The position numbers were made by a program, and so were the translations under genes. A model generated the notes under the pieces. It was not told the DNA's origin. It made no database searches and saw only the letters and a program-made list of their open reading frames with translations. A stretch of DNA of 33,685 nucleotides from a virus. The DNA is taken from positions 1-33,685 of IMG/VR virus record IMGVR_UViG_3300032084_000083. One strand, given 5' to 3'. Shown one piece after another: positions 1 through 8,099 of this stretch (its first letter is position 1; each line of letters starts with the position of its first letter).

Positions 1-2
1 CA

Positions 3-1211
3 ATATATTTTCCTGCTGGAACTTACTATATGACCTCTGGCATTAAGATTGAACGCAATGAGGTTCATGTTATTGGTGAAGGTTCTGAAAGTACTATCTT
101 AGAATTTAATATATCTAGTGGTGTGGCAATGGATGTTGGTTATCACAACATCGGAGGCGGTACTTTCTGGGGTTGGACGATTAGAGACATCCAGATTTTT
201 AGTAATGCTTCTAGCAGTGAGACAAACCTATTAAAAGTTAACTACCCCTTAAATGGAAAGATGGAACGTGTAAAAGTAGATCAAGCTAATTCTGTTGGTA
301 TAAGGTTTGGACGTCCACAAAACTTTGTTATGCACTCATCTGAAGTGAGGAACTCAGACGGTCGGGGTGTCATTGTTGAAAATGATTTTGTTTCTGCTCA
401 AGGCCCACAGCTTTTTGTTATGGATAGTTGTACAATTAAAAATAATGGAGATGATCCTGCGGGCACAGCTTATCAAATTGCTTTAATCAATGGCGCAGAA
501 CACGTTATTACTAATTCAATCATTGAGGGAAGTGGTTTATCTAATATTTATGTTGGCACTGATTTAACTAAGATTACTAACTGTTCTTTCGAGGGCACTC
601 CAACAAATGGTCATATTCAAGTTGGTGATAGTAGTGGCGGCGGTGTAATATCAAGTAATGTTTTTATTGGACATAACAATTTCCAAAACGGTTCGGTTGG
701 CAATGCTGTTGACTGCCAGAATTATGTAGGAATTACAATTTTTGCAAATCAATTTCAGTCTAATTCGCAAGTGCGATTAGGGTCTGATGAAGGTGACAAG
801 TATTCTATTATTGATGGCAATTATGGTTTAAATGTTCTTACTGAAATTACTGACAGTGGAACAACGGACGGTAAAATTATTTACAGAAATAGTTTAGCTG
901 GAACAACTACAGACACAGTCCAAACAATTACCGATGGCGATACAACCCCAGACGTTCGTGGCATCAACTCTCTGCACACTGCAAACACTGGGGCTACCTC
1001 CATTACTCAATTTACAGGCACAACATCAGGCGATGTTTTTTCTGTAAAGTTTGGTGATGGAAACACCACGATTGTAAATGGAACATTTATTGTTACTGCG
1101 ACAGGGGCAAACTTAACTCCATCATCTGGAGATTTAATTACATTTACAACTCTTGCTGGAACAGGATCAACAAATCGACCAGTGGCTTACGTCATAAACA
1201 ATATTACTTAA
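3..1211 (+). CDS. Tail spike/fibre, right-handed beta-helix (5' end cut off by the window)
   Basis: The frame is open from base 3 and reads IYFPAGTYYMTSGIKI across the first in-frame ATG (base 30), so the gene starts outside the window and base 30 is not its start. The phrase 'YFPAGTY' followed by a short strand is typical at the entry of pectate-lyase-type beta-helices of phage tail spikes. Short repeated beta coils rich in N, G, S and T follow to about residue 280. A separate G/T/S-rich C-terminal part of about 110 residues comes next, probably a trimerisation or receptor-binding tip. The expected role is host surface recognition, possibly with polysaccharide cleavage. No catalytic residues can be assigned by eye. 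It is the first gene of the visible late arm. Confidence 0.75.
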   Translation: MYFPAGTYYMTSGIKIERNEVHVIGEGSESTILEFNISSGVAMDVGYHNIGGGTFWGWTIRDIQIFSNASSSETNLLKVNYPLNGKMERVKVDQANSVGIRFGRPQNFVMHSSEVRNSDGRGVIVENDFVSAQGPQLFVMDSCTIKNNGDDPAGTAYQIALINGAEHVITNSIIEGSGLSNIYVGTDLTKITNCSFEGTPTNGHIQVGDSSGGGVISSNVFIGHNNFQNGSVGNAVDCQNYVGITIFANQFQSNSQVRLGSDEGDKYSIIDGNYGLNVLTEITDSGTTDGKIIYRNSLAGTTTDTVQTITDGDTTPDVRGINSLHTANTGATSITQFTGTTSGDVFSVKFGDGNTTIVNGTFIVTATGANLTPSSGDLITFTTLAGTGSTNRPVAYVINNIT

Positions 1212-1250
1212 TGCCCTTTGAGGGTGGACAGTCCAGCCAAGGAGGTAAAC

Positions 1251-1505
1251 ATGGCACTGACTAAAACAACAGTAAACGACAAGATCGAAGTAATTAACAA
1301 TGGTGACTGGTCATCAGTGCAAGTTCGCACGGCGACCATCATCAGTGAAGATGGCACAGAAATCAGCCGTACATTCCACCGTCATGTGGTAATGCCTGAT
1401 GCTGATCTCTCAGCAGAAGATGCTGATGTTGCTGCTATCTGTACTCCAGTATTCAGTGATGCGGTTAAGGCTGCTTATGCTGCTGCTCAAGCAGAGGGAG
1501 AGTAA
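1251..1505 (+). CDS. Conserved small phage protein, unknown function
   Basis: An 84-residue protein starting MALTKTTVNDKIEV. The ATG at 1251 was chosen because AAGGAGG lies about 5 bases upstream. The frame is open further back to a TTG at 1218, but that has no such site and would put the Shine-Dalgarno inside the gene. The N-terminal half looks beta-rich and the last 15 residues are Ala-rich and acidic. I recall similar 'MALTK..V.DKIEV' proteins beside tail genes of marine phages, but no function is known to me. It lies between the tail spike and another small beta-rich protein, so a tail or virion accessory role is an inference. Confidence 0.7.
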   Translation: MALTKTTVNDKIEVINNGDWSSVQVRTATIISEDGTEISRTFHRHVVMPDADLSAEDADVAAICTPVFSDAVKAAYAAAQAEGE

Positions 1506-1507
1506 TC

Positions 1508-1804
1508 ATGGTTGCTGTAACAGAAACAATTAGCTCTAACGCAAGCACAGCCTCTCTGCAGGTAGTTGGTCACTTCAACCTTTCTATCTCTGGTACATGG
1601 TCTGCTACAGTTACAGTACAACGTAGCTGGGACAACAGCACATGGTTCGATGCTGATACCTTTACATCTAACTACGAGGGTGTAGGGTTTGATGCAGAGG
1701 AAGTCTATTATCGAGCAACTGTCTCAGGGTATTCCTCAGGCTCTGTTGTCATCCGTATATCGGATAATCGTGACTTCGGTTCTAAAGACGTCTTCGTAGC
1801 TTAG
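1508..1804 (+). CDS. Small beta-sandwich-like virion protein candidate
   Basis: A 98-residue protein with alternating hydrophobic strands (GHFNLSISGTWSATVTVQRS, then VYYRATVSGYSSGSVVIRIS). The pattern resembles a compact Ig-like or carbohydrate-binding sandwich. GGGAG sits upstream of the ATG, and the gene starts 2 bases after the previous stop. It has no signal peptide or membrane segment. Its place beside the tail spike suggests a tail-fibre accessory or decoration protein. This is inference from context and strand pattern only. Confidence 0.65.
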   Translation: MVAVTETISSNASTASLQVVGHFNLSISGTWSATVTVQRSWDNSTWFDADTFTSNYEGVGFDAEEVYYRATVSGYSSGSVVIRISDNRDFGSKDVFVA

Positions 1805-1812
1805 AGGGTGTC

Positions 1813-2070
1813 ATGGAAGATAATTGGCACCTCAGTAAGTCAGTACCTGTAACTCTGGTACTGGCTATCGTTGCACAGACAGTAGCTCTTGTCTGGTATA
1901 TTTCTAGTTTAGACAGTTCCGTAAAGGCCAATGCAAGAGACATCATTCGTAATGAAACTCGTTTAGAATCTCTTGAAACTATCGTTCAGGCCCAAGCTGT
2001 AACTCTTGGTCGTATGGATGAGAATATTAAAGCTATTAGAGAATCAGTAGAAAAGATGGCTAGTCAATGA
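1813..2070 (+). CDS. Single-TM, coiled-coil membrane protein (holin or lysis accessory candidate)
   Basis: An 85-residue protein. Residues about 11-31 (VPVTLVLAIVAQTVALVWYI) form one membrane segment. The rest is a charged, heptad-like helix (RNETRLESLETIVQAQA...). The stop overlaps the amidase start by four bases (ATGA), which ties it to the lysis gene that follows. This architecture occurs in phage proteins annotated as holin-like or hemolysin-XhlA-like, although in XhlA the membrane segment is C-terminal. A role in membrane permeabilisation is plausible but unproven. The two-TM protein at 2491 is the competing holin candidate. Confidence 0.6.
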   Translation: MEDNWHLSKSVPVTLVLAIVAQTVALVWYISSLDSSVKANARDIIRNETRLESLETIVQAQAVTLGRMDENIKAIRESVEKMASQ

Positions 2071-2615
2071 GAAACATCAACGAAATCTTTGTACATTGCA
2101 GTGCAACTAAACCTCACTGGATGGAGAAGTCTAACTGCATTGATAAGGTTGAAGAGATCCGTAGGTGGCATGTAGAGGAAAGAGGATGGGCAGATATAGG
2201 TTATCATTTCGTTCTTGATCGTAATGGTGTTGTCTGCCCCGGAAGGCCAGTAGAAAAAGCAGGTGCTCATGCTAAAGGCCACAACAAAAACTCTATCGGT
2301 ATTTGTATTGTAGGTGGATTTGGTTCTGATGCTAACGATAAGTTTGAAGAGCATTATACAGAAAAACAAAGAAAAGCTCTAAATACTTTACTAGATAGCT
2401 TGACAGCAGAATATTCAGGTGCTATAATACGTGGACATAACGAGGTGTCCTCCAAAGCCTGTCCCGGTTTTAACGTAAAGGATTACCTTAATGACAGATC
2501 AAGCCTTACCGAAGAAGCAAAAGACCTTGAAGAGGGAAGTGGCAGCCCTATTGTTGGCAGTTCTTCTATTGCTGATTTGCTTATGGGTCTTCTTCGGAAA
2601 CTCCTTAGCAGGTGA
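2067..2615 (+). CDS. N-acetylmuramoyl-L-alanine amidase (T7 lysozyme-type endolysin)
   Basis: A 182-residue zinc amidase of the type 2 (PGRP/T7 gp3.5) family that cuts the amide bond between muramic acid and L-Ala in peptidoglycan. The zinc ligands are visible as H10 (FVHCSA), H124 (RGHNEV) and C132 (ACPGF). Y46 (GYHFV) and K130 match the catalytic Tyr and Lys of T7 lysozyme in position and context. The catalytic domain ends near residue 142. About 40 more residues follow, Glu/Ser-rich and then a hydrophobic/basic tail (LLMGLLRKLLSR). That tail is encoded where the next gene overlaps by 125 bases. T7 lysozyme also inhibits T7 RNA polymerase, but no such polymerase is visible here. A consensus promoter lies inside this gene at 2400-2428. 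Confidence 0.9.
   Translation: MRNINEIFVHCSATKPHWMEKSNCIDKVEEIRRWHVEERGWADIGYHFVLDRNGVVCPGRPVEKAGAHAKGHNKNSIGICIVGGFGSDANDKFEEHYTEKQRKALNTLLDSLTAEYSGAIIRGHNEVSSKACPGFNVKDYLNDRSSLTEEAKDLEEGSGSPIVGSSSIADLLMGLLRKLLSR
2400..2428 (+). promoter_or_regulatory. Consensus sigma70 promoter inside the amidase gene
   Basis: TTGACA at 2400-2405 and TATAAT at 2423-2428, 17 bases apart: all 12 consensus positions at the optimal spacing. Transcription would start near 2435, about 55 bases ahead of the holin-like gene and upstream of terminase, portal and capsid genes. This sequence is directly seen. Its activity is inferred. Confidence 0.75.
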
Positions 2616-2712
2616 GGCAGTAAAGGTACTTAACCTGCCAATCTTTACCTTTGCTGGTGCAGCCTTTGGTTTAGACTCAGTAGTTAAACAATGGAATATC
2701 AGTAATAAATGA
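2491..2712 (+). CDS. Small two-TM membrane protein, holin candidate
   Basis: A 73-residue protein with a basic N-terminus (KKQKTLKRE), a strong membrane segment (VAALLLAVLLLLICLWVFFG) and a weaker hydrophobic segment (LNLPIFTFAGAAFGLDSVV). This fits a class II-like holin or a conserved phage inner-membrane protein. The start overlaps the amidase reading frame by 125 bases. AAGGA lies 8 bases upstream of the ATG, supporting this start. The stop overlaps the terminase start (ATGA). Terminase normally follows a small terminase subunit in T7, but this protein has no DNA-binding features, so I do not call it one. Confidence 0.65.
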   Translation: MTDQALPKKQKTLKREVAALLLAVLLLLICLWVFFGNSLAGEAVKVLNLPIFTFAGAAFGLDSVVKQWNISNK

Positions 2713-4247
2713 GTGTAACTTTAGATCAGATTAGACAAGCTGCTGAGAATGATCTAGCCACATTTATTAAGCTTGTCTCACCAGAGCAAGTGTTAGGCCA
2801 ATGTCACGAGGATGTGTGTAACTGGTGGACTAGAGGGGGTTCTAAGTCTCACCAATTGTTACTCTTCCCTCGTGACCACGGCAAGTCTAGGTTGGTAGCT
2901 TACAGGGTTGCATGGGAACTAACCAAAGATCCTACGTTACGGATACTGTACATCTCAGCCACTGCAAACCTTGCAGAGAAGCAACTAGGGTTTATCAAGG
3001 GTATCTTAACCTCAGAGACTTATAGTCGTTACTGGCCTGAGCATGTTAACAAGGACGAAGGTAAACGAGTACGGTGGACAACATCAGAGATTATGTTAGA
3101 CCACCCTCTTCGTAAGAAAGAGAATGTTCGTGACCCTTCTGTCTTTACTGGTGGTCTTACCACTTCTCTCACAGGGATGCACTGTGACATTGCAGTTTTA
3201 GATGATGTTGTTGTCTATGAGAATGCATACACAGGTGAGGGACGTAATAAAGTTAAGAGCCAGTATTCTTTGTTGTCCTCTATCGAAGGGGCTAATGCAA
3301 AGGAGTGGATCGTAGGTACTCGTTACCACCCTGCAGACTTATACAACGATCTGATGCAGATGACTGAAGATCAGTATGACGAAGACGGTAACAAGGTATC
3401 TGAGGAACAGATCTACGAGGTTATGGAGAGAGCAGTAGAAGACCGGGGAGATGGTGTCGGTGAGTTTCTATGGCCTCAACAACAACGTAAAGACGGTAAA
3501 TACTTTGGCTTCAATCGTCAGATCCTAGCTAAGAAACGTGGTCAGTACCTAGACAAGTCTCAGTTCAGAGCACAGTATTACAACGATCCTACTGATCCAG
3601 ATAACGTACCGATTGAGAGTAACAGGTTTCAGTATTACGAACGTAAACATCTGAAGCAAGAGAATGGGTTCTGGTTCTACAAAGATGCTAAGTTAAATGT
3701 ATTTGCTGCAGTTGACTTTGCATTTAGTTTATCAAAGAAAGCTGACTACACAGCTATTGTAATTGTAGGTGTTGACTCAGACAATAACATCTATGTCCTA
3801 GACATTGATCGTTTCCGTACAGATCGTATCACAGAATACTTCGAACACATTCTGCAGTTATCAACCAAGTGGTCTTTCCGTAAGATGCGAGCAGAGGTTA
3901 CAGTAGCACAACAGGCAATCGTTAAGCAACTCAAGGAACTTGTTAAGCAACATGGGTTAGCTATTAGCATTGATGAGTACAGACCCAACAAACATCAGGG
4001 CAATAAAGAAGAACGTATAGCTGCTACACTTGAGCCTCGTTACGATAACATGCAGATCTGGCACTACCGTGGTGGTAACATACAGACACTAGAAGAAGAA
4101 CTACAGTCAAGGAACCCACCACACGACGATATTAAGGATGCTCTTGCTTCTGCTATTGACATTGCTGTCAAGCCTTTCAAGAGTATTCGTAGAGATAAAA
4201 GTAATAATATCGTTTGGGCTAATAATAGATTTAGAGGAGCCTCTTAA
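2709..4247 (+). CDS. Terminase large subunit
   Basis: A 512-residue packaging motor, ATPase plus nuclease, similar in plan to T7 gp19. The Walker A-like loop is PRDHGKS at residues 54-60. The Walker B-like strand is IAVLDDVVV with D165/D166. The RNase H-like nuclease has VDFAF with D336 and an acidic segment DDIKDA at about 473-478. The length suits the family. Its stop meets the portal ATG in a TAATG junction. It docks on the portal and pumps DNA into the prohead. No small terminase subunit is recognisable next to it. Confidence 0.92.
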   Translation: MSVTLDQIRQAAENDLATFIKLVSPEQVLGQCHEDVCNWWTRGGSKSHQLLLFPRDHGKSRLVAYRVAWELTKDPTLRILYISATANLAEKQLGFIKGILTSETYSRYWPEHVNKDEGKRVRWTTSEIMLDHPLRKKENVRDPSVFTGGLTTSLTGMHCDIAVLDDVVVYENAYTGEGRNKVKSQYSLLSSIEGANAKEWIVGTRYHPADLYNDLMQMTEDQYDEDGNKVSEEQIYEVMERAVEDRGDGVGEFLWPQQQRKDGKYFGFNRQILAKKRGQYLDKSQFRAQYYNDPTDPDNVPIESNRFQYYERKHLKQENGFWFYKDAKLNVFAAVDFAFSLSKKADYTAIVIVGVDSDNNIYVLDIDRFRTDRITEYFEHILQLSTKWSFRKMRAEVTVAQQAIVKQLKELVKQHGLAISIDEYRPNKHQGNKEERIAATLEPRYDNMQIWHYRGGNIQTLEEELQSRNPPHDDIKDALASAIDIAVKPFKSIRRDKSNNIVWANNRFRGAS

Positions 4248-5992
4248 TGGCAGGTGAAACAATAGAACTAGAGTACTTGCTAGGTCCAGATTCTATGGCT
4301 GTAGAGGTGGCTAATCGGTGGCGTGAGTGGTCTAACCTTCGTGAGCAGAAGGTAGAAGAGTGGAAAGAGTTACGGAACTATCTGTATGCTACAGACACTA
4401 AGACAACAAAAAATGCTATGTTGCCTTGGTCTAACAGCACCACTACTCCTAAGCTTACACAGATCATGGACAATCTCCATGCTAACTACTTTGCTACTTT
4501 GTTCCCACAGTCTAAGTGGATGCGGTTTGAAGCAGAGACTAAAGAGGCTAACACCAAAGCCAAACGATCTGTTATCCAAGCATATATGGACAACAAAGTT
4601 CGTCAGTCTGACTTTGTAAACATCTCTAGTGATTTGTTATATGATTACATCCAGTACGGCAACTGCTTTGCTACTGTGGTGTGGGAAGATAACTATCAGG
4701 TGAAAGCAGAAGGCGATCTAGTTGTAAACTATGTTGGCCCTAAGATGGTTCGTATCTCACCCTACGACATCTGCTTTAATCCTACTGCCCCTAGCTTTGG
4801 CAAGTCACCTAAGATCATTAAGTCTATTCAGACACTAGGAGAGATCCGGGGAATGATCGACAGTGACCCTTCCAAGAAATACATGGAAGCTGTCTTCGAC
4901 AAGATGATGGGTGCTAGGGCTGCAGTAACTGGTTCTGATGCTACCTACAACAAAGCTGATGGATACATTGCTGATGGCTTTACATCCATACAACAGTATT
5001 ACGAATCAGACTATGTAGAGATCCTGACATTCTACGGAGACTACTACGACAGTGAGAACGGTGTGTTGTATAAAAACCGTATCATTACTGTTGCTGATCG
5101 TGCCTATGTCTTAGCTAATGAAGAGAACCCTAGCTGGTTAGGCAGTGCTCCTATCTTCCACGCAGGGTGGAGGCCACGTCCAGACAACCTATATGCAATG
5201 GGTCCACTAGATAACTTGGTTGGTATGCAGTATCGTATTGACCACCTAGAGAACCTGAAGTCAGACGTATTCGATCAGATTGCTTACCCGATCCTCAAGA
5301 TCCGTGGTGACGTAGAGGACTTCGACTTCGAACCCGGCTCTCGTATATACATGGGAGAAGAGGGTGACGTAGGTTACATGGCACCTGATGCAACTGCATT
5401 GCAAGCAGACCTGCAAATTAGAGTGCTGGAAGACAAGATGGAAGAAATGGCAGGGGCACCTCGTCAAGCTATGGGTATCCGTACACCGGGCGAGAAGACA
5501 GCCTTTGAGGTACAATCCCTACAGAACTCTGCCTCTCGTATCTTCGAACATAAGACTGCCCACTTCGAACGTGTATTCCTTGAGCCAATCCTTAATGCCA
5601 TGCTTGAAGTGTCTCGTCGTTATATGAATATGTCAGATACAATTCGTGTACTGGATGATGCCACAGGTGCTGTGTTGTTCCAGACTATCACGAAGGATGA
5701 CATTACAGCTAAGGGTAAGATTGTTCCTGTCGGTGCTCGTCACTTTGCTGAACGTGCTCGTCGTATTCAGAACCTTACTCAACTCTATCAGATCAAGTTG
5801 TCTGATCCTACCGTGTCTGCTCACTTGTCGGGTAAAGAGTTTGCTCGTATCTTGTCTGAGGAGCTAGGTGAACCAGAGTTGTTCTCAGAGAATATTTCTG
5901 TATCTGAACAGCTAGAAACACAACAGCAGATGCAAGAGGCAGAAGCTATTAACCAAGAGCAACTAATGATTGCACAAGAGATGGGGATCTAA
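4247..5992 (+). CDS. Portal (head-tail connector) protein
   Basis: A 581-residue protein immediately after terminase and before scaffold and capsid, the canonical place of the T7-type connector (T7 gp8 is 536 residues). The sequence starts with a helical, Trp-rich part (EVANRWREWSNLREQKVEEW). In the middle it has GPLDNLVGMQYRIDHLENLK, and then GAPRQAMGIRTPGEKTAFEV, which I recognise as the portal core of marine T7-like and related phages. The C-terminal 40 residues are Gln/Glu-rich and probably coiled. It forms the dodecameric ring through which DNA is packaged and ejected. Confidence 0.9.
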   Translation: MAGETIELEYLLGPDSMAVEVANRWREWSNLREQKVEEWKELRNYLYATDTKTTKNAMLPWSNSTTTPKLTQIMDNLHANYFATLFPQSKWMRFEAETKEANTKAKRSVIQAYMDNKVRQSDFVNISSDLLYDYIQYGNCFATVVWEDNYQVKAEGDLVVNYVGPKMVRISPYDICFNPTAPSFGKSPKIIKSIQTLGEIRGMIDSDPSKKYMEAVFDKMMGARAAVTGSDATYNKADGYIADGFTSIQQYYESDYVEILTFYGDYYDSENGVLYKNRIITVADRAYVLANEENPSWLGSAPIFHAGWRPRPDNLYAMGPLDNLVGMQYRIDHLENLKSDVFDQIAYPILKIRGDVEDFDFEPGSRIYMGEEGDVGYMAPDATALQADLQIRVLEDKMEEMAGAPRQAMGIRTPGEKTAFEVQSLQNSASRIFEHKTAHFERVFLEPILNAMLEVSRRYMNMSDTIRVLDDATGAVLFQTITKDDITAKGKIVPVGARHFAERARRIQNLTQLYQIKLSDPTVSAHLSGKEFARILSEELGEPELFSENISVSEQLETQQQMQEAEAINQEQLMIAQEMGI

Positions 5993-5993
5993 A

Positions 5994-6095
5994 ATGCCAT
6001 ACATGAAGGGTAAAGTTAAACCGTACAAGAACACAACAAAAAAGCCAGCAGAGAAAAAGAAACCTATGGCTAAAAAGAAACCAATGAAGAAATAA
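5994..6095 (+). CDS. Lys-rich 33-residue microprotein
   Basis: Reads MPYMKGKVKPYKNTTKKPAE and then further Lys/Pro repeats; nearly half the residues are Lys. It starts 1 base after the portal stop, and its stop overlaps the next ATG (TAATG), which argues for a translated gene. Function is unknown. Such basic peptides could bind DNA or the capsid interior, but that is a guess. The ATG at 6003 is an alternative start. Confidence 0.5.
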   Translation: MPYMKGKVKPYKNTTKKPAEKKKPMAKKKPMKK

Positions 6096-6334
6096 TGAAA
6101 TCTATTTGGTTAAAGGGTCTTAGTGGCTCTGAGAAAGAGAAACGTAAGGCTGAGATACTAGGTTATCGTAATGCCTTCGATGCTCTTAAAGAAATTCTCG
6201 AACAGAACTTCAAGAAGAAAGAAGCAGTTCGTGATTACGAAGTACCCAATTGGGAACTACGACAAGTGGCAGTCAACGAGTACAACCAAGTGCTTGATGA
6301 TATGCTGAAAGTAATAACTTTAAACAAGGAATAA
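6095..6334 (+). CDS. Conserved small protein between portal and scaffold, unknown function
   Basis: A 79-residue, helical, charged protein starting MKSIWLKGLSGSEKEKRKAE. I recall relatives with a 'WLKGLEG' opening and a 'YRNAFD.LKEIL' helix next to the portal gene of several marine phages, with no known function. It sits where some phages keep small head-assembly genes. It could be a small terminase, but it lacks a visible helix-turn-helix and is not next to the large subunit. The start overlaps the preceding stop (TAATG). Confidence 0.65.
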   Translation: MKSIWLKGLSGSEKEKRKAEILGYRNAFDALKEILEQNFKKKEAVRDYEVPNWELRQVAVNEYNQVLDDMLKVITLNKE

Positions 6335-6337
6335 AAC

Positions 6338-7111
6338 ATGGATGTGTTTACTGAGAGTAGTCAAACCACGGACACTACTCAGCCAGAGCAACAAACTACT
6401 GAGAGTACCCCACCACAGGATTCTTTTGTAGCCAAGCTCGTTGAGGCCAAGGGAGATAATTGGAAAGATCCTGAGGTACTAGCTAAAGGGAAACTAGAGG
6501 CTGATACCTACATACAACAACTCGAAGGACAACTCACACAGATGAGGGAAGACTTGGGTAAACAGGATTATGCTAAGAATCTTCTGGACCAGTTGCAAAA
6601 TAAGGCCGCAGAACCCACCACTGCGAATACTGCAATGCCCAATAATGATACTGGTGGCACTTCAGAAGGGAACACCAACCCTGCTCTGAGTGAGGAAGAC
6701 CTGAAGAGCCTTGTCGAACGTACACTAACTGAACGAGATAAAGAGTCTGTTGTCAAACAAAATCTTGATCTTGTGAACGGAGAGTTGGAGAAGAGCTACG
6801 GCACAGAAGCCAATGCTAAGATCCAAGAGAAGTCAAAGGAATTAGGTATTAGTCTCCAACGTATGCAGGAGATTGCTGCTGAATCACCCACGGCTTTCTT
6901 TAGTCTCCTTGGCGAAGCAAAGAAGGACTTTAAACCTATGGTTCAAGGTTCAGTTCGCACAGAAGGTGTCAACATGCAAGCCTCGACAGAACGTGATTGG
7001 TCCTATTACCAAAAGCTTCGTCGGGAAAATCGTAACCTCTACTATACACCCAAAATACAACGACAACTTATGGAAGACAAAGGTCGTTTGGGCAGTAAGT
7101 TTGGAATCTAA
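6338..7111 (+). CDS. Capsid assembly scaffolding protein
   Basis: A 257-residue, acidic, helical protein directly before the major capsid gene, matching T7 gp9 in position, size and composition. The first 30 residues are Thr/Gln/Ser-rich and disordered. A helical region follows (EADTYIQQLEGQLTQMREDL), then a low-complexity linker near residues 88-112. The C-terminal stretch is basic (YYQKLRRENRNLYYTP), as expected of the part that binds capsid protein. AAGGA precedes the ATG. It would template prohead assembly and leave before DNA packaging. Confidence 0.8.
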   Translation: MDVFTESSQTTDTTQPEQQTTESTPPQDSFVAKLVEAKGDNWKDPEVLAKGKLEADTYIQQLEGQLTQMREDLGKQDYAKNLLDQLQNKAAEPTTANTAMPNNDTGGTSEGNTNPALSEEDLKSLVERTLTERDKESVVKQNLDLVNGELEKSYGTEANAKIQEKSKELGISLQRMQEIAAESPTAFFSLLGEAKKDFKPMVQGSVRTEGVNMQASTERDWSYYQKLRRENRNLYYTPKIQRQLMEDKGRLGSKFGI

Positions 7112-7122
7112 AGGATAAGAAA

Positions 7123-8088
7123 ATGTCTGGTATGAATACAGCCAATTCTACTCTCCTTACCCGTACCGAAGTATGGTCTACGGAACTCAAGGAGATTTTA
7201 CGTGATGAAATGATGGCACAACGGTACGTCCGTATGCTTGAAGGTTTCCCAGATGGGAACACTTTCCACATTCCATCAATCGGTCAAGCACAGGTAGACA
7301 ACTACGCAGAAGATACTTCCGTAGAATACCGTCCACTTGACACAGGTGAGTTCACTTTCACAGTTGATAAGTATCTGTCATCAGCTACTTACATGACTAA
7401 GAAAGCTGAGCAGGATACCTTCTACGCAAGTGAACTGATGAGCCGTTTTGTTCCTGAACAAGATCGTGCAATCATGGCTCACTTCGAAACAACCACTATG
7501 GCTGCTCCTGAAGCAGGTTTAGCTGACAATGCTCAGTCTTTGGTTGACGGAGGAATCCACCGTTTCTCAGGCGGTAATGCAGGTAAAATCGAAGTCGAAG
7601 ACTTTGCTTATGCTCGTATGAAGCTGAAGATGGCTAATGTACCTGATCAAGCAATGGTTGCTATTGTAGACCCATCAGTTGAGTTTACAATCAACACTTT
7701 GAGTGATCTTGCTGCTGTTACCAACAACCCTAAGTTTGAAGGTATCGTAAGCTCAGGTATTGCTACTGGTATGCGTTTCGTAGCTAACGTCTATGGTTTC
7801 GATGTATATACATCAAACTACTTGGCTGATGCAACAGACACTGCTCTGAAGGAACGTGACAACACAACTACCAATGACTTCAGCACAACAAACGGTAAAG
7901 TTAACTTGTTCTTCTCAGCTAATGCTACTGTGAATCCATTCGTGGGTGCATGGCGTCAGCAGCCTGAGGTAGACTATGAGTATAACAAAGACTTCCAACG
8001 TCACGAGTTTGTAACTACTGCTCGTTACGGTGTTAAGTTGTACCGTCCTGAAAACATGGTTCGTGTTATCACGACACCTACAGTATAA
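7123..8088 (+). CDS. Major capsid protein (T7 gp10-like, HK97 fold expected)
   Basis: A 321-residue protein following scaffold, close to the 345-residue T7 gp10A. Recognisable parts are an N-terminal arm (STLLTRTEVWSTELKEILRD), a region running into a spine helix (DNYAEDTSVEYRPLDTGEFT, then MTKKAEQDTFYASELMSRF), and a C-terminal YGVKLYRPENMVRVITT, the usual ending of this family. AAGGA lies upstream of the ATG. There is no sign of a gp10B-type frameshift extension: a hairpin terminator does not follow directly, and a separate 157-residue gene comes next. It is expected to be the most abundant virion protein. Confidence 0.92.
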   Translation: MSGMNTANSTLLTRTEVWSTELKEILRDEMMAQRYVRMLEGFPDGNTFHIPSIGQAQVDNYAEDTSVEYRPLDTGEFTFTVDKYLSSATYMTKKAEQDTFYASELMSRFVPEQDRAIMAHFETTTMAAPEAGLADNAQSLVDGGIHRFSGGNAGKIEVEDFAYARMKLKMANVPDQAMVAIVDPSVEFTINTLSDLAAVTNNPKFEGIVSSGIATGMRFVANVYGFDVYTSNYLADATDTALKERDNTTTNDFSTTNGKVNLFFSANATVNPFVGAWRQQPEVDYEYNKDFQRHEFVTTARYGVKLYRPENMVRVITTPTV

Positions 8089-8099
8089 GGAGATACTAA

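Noticed and set aside
1218-1250. TTG start that extends the small gene after the tail spike
   Set aside because: The strong AAGGAGG site lies inside this extension and serves the ATG at 1251.
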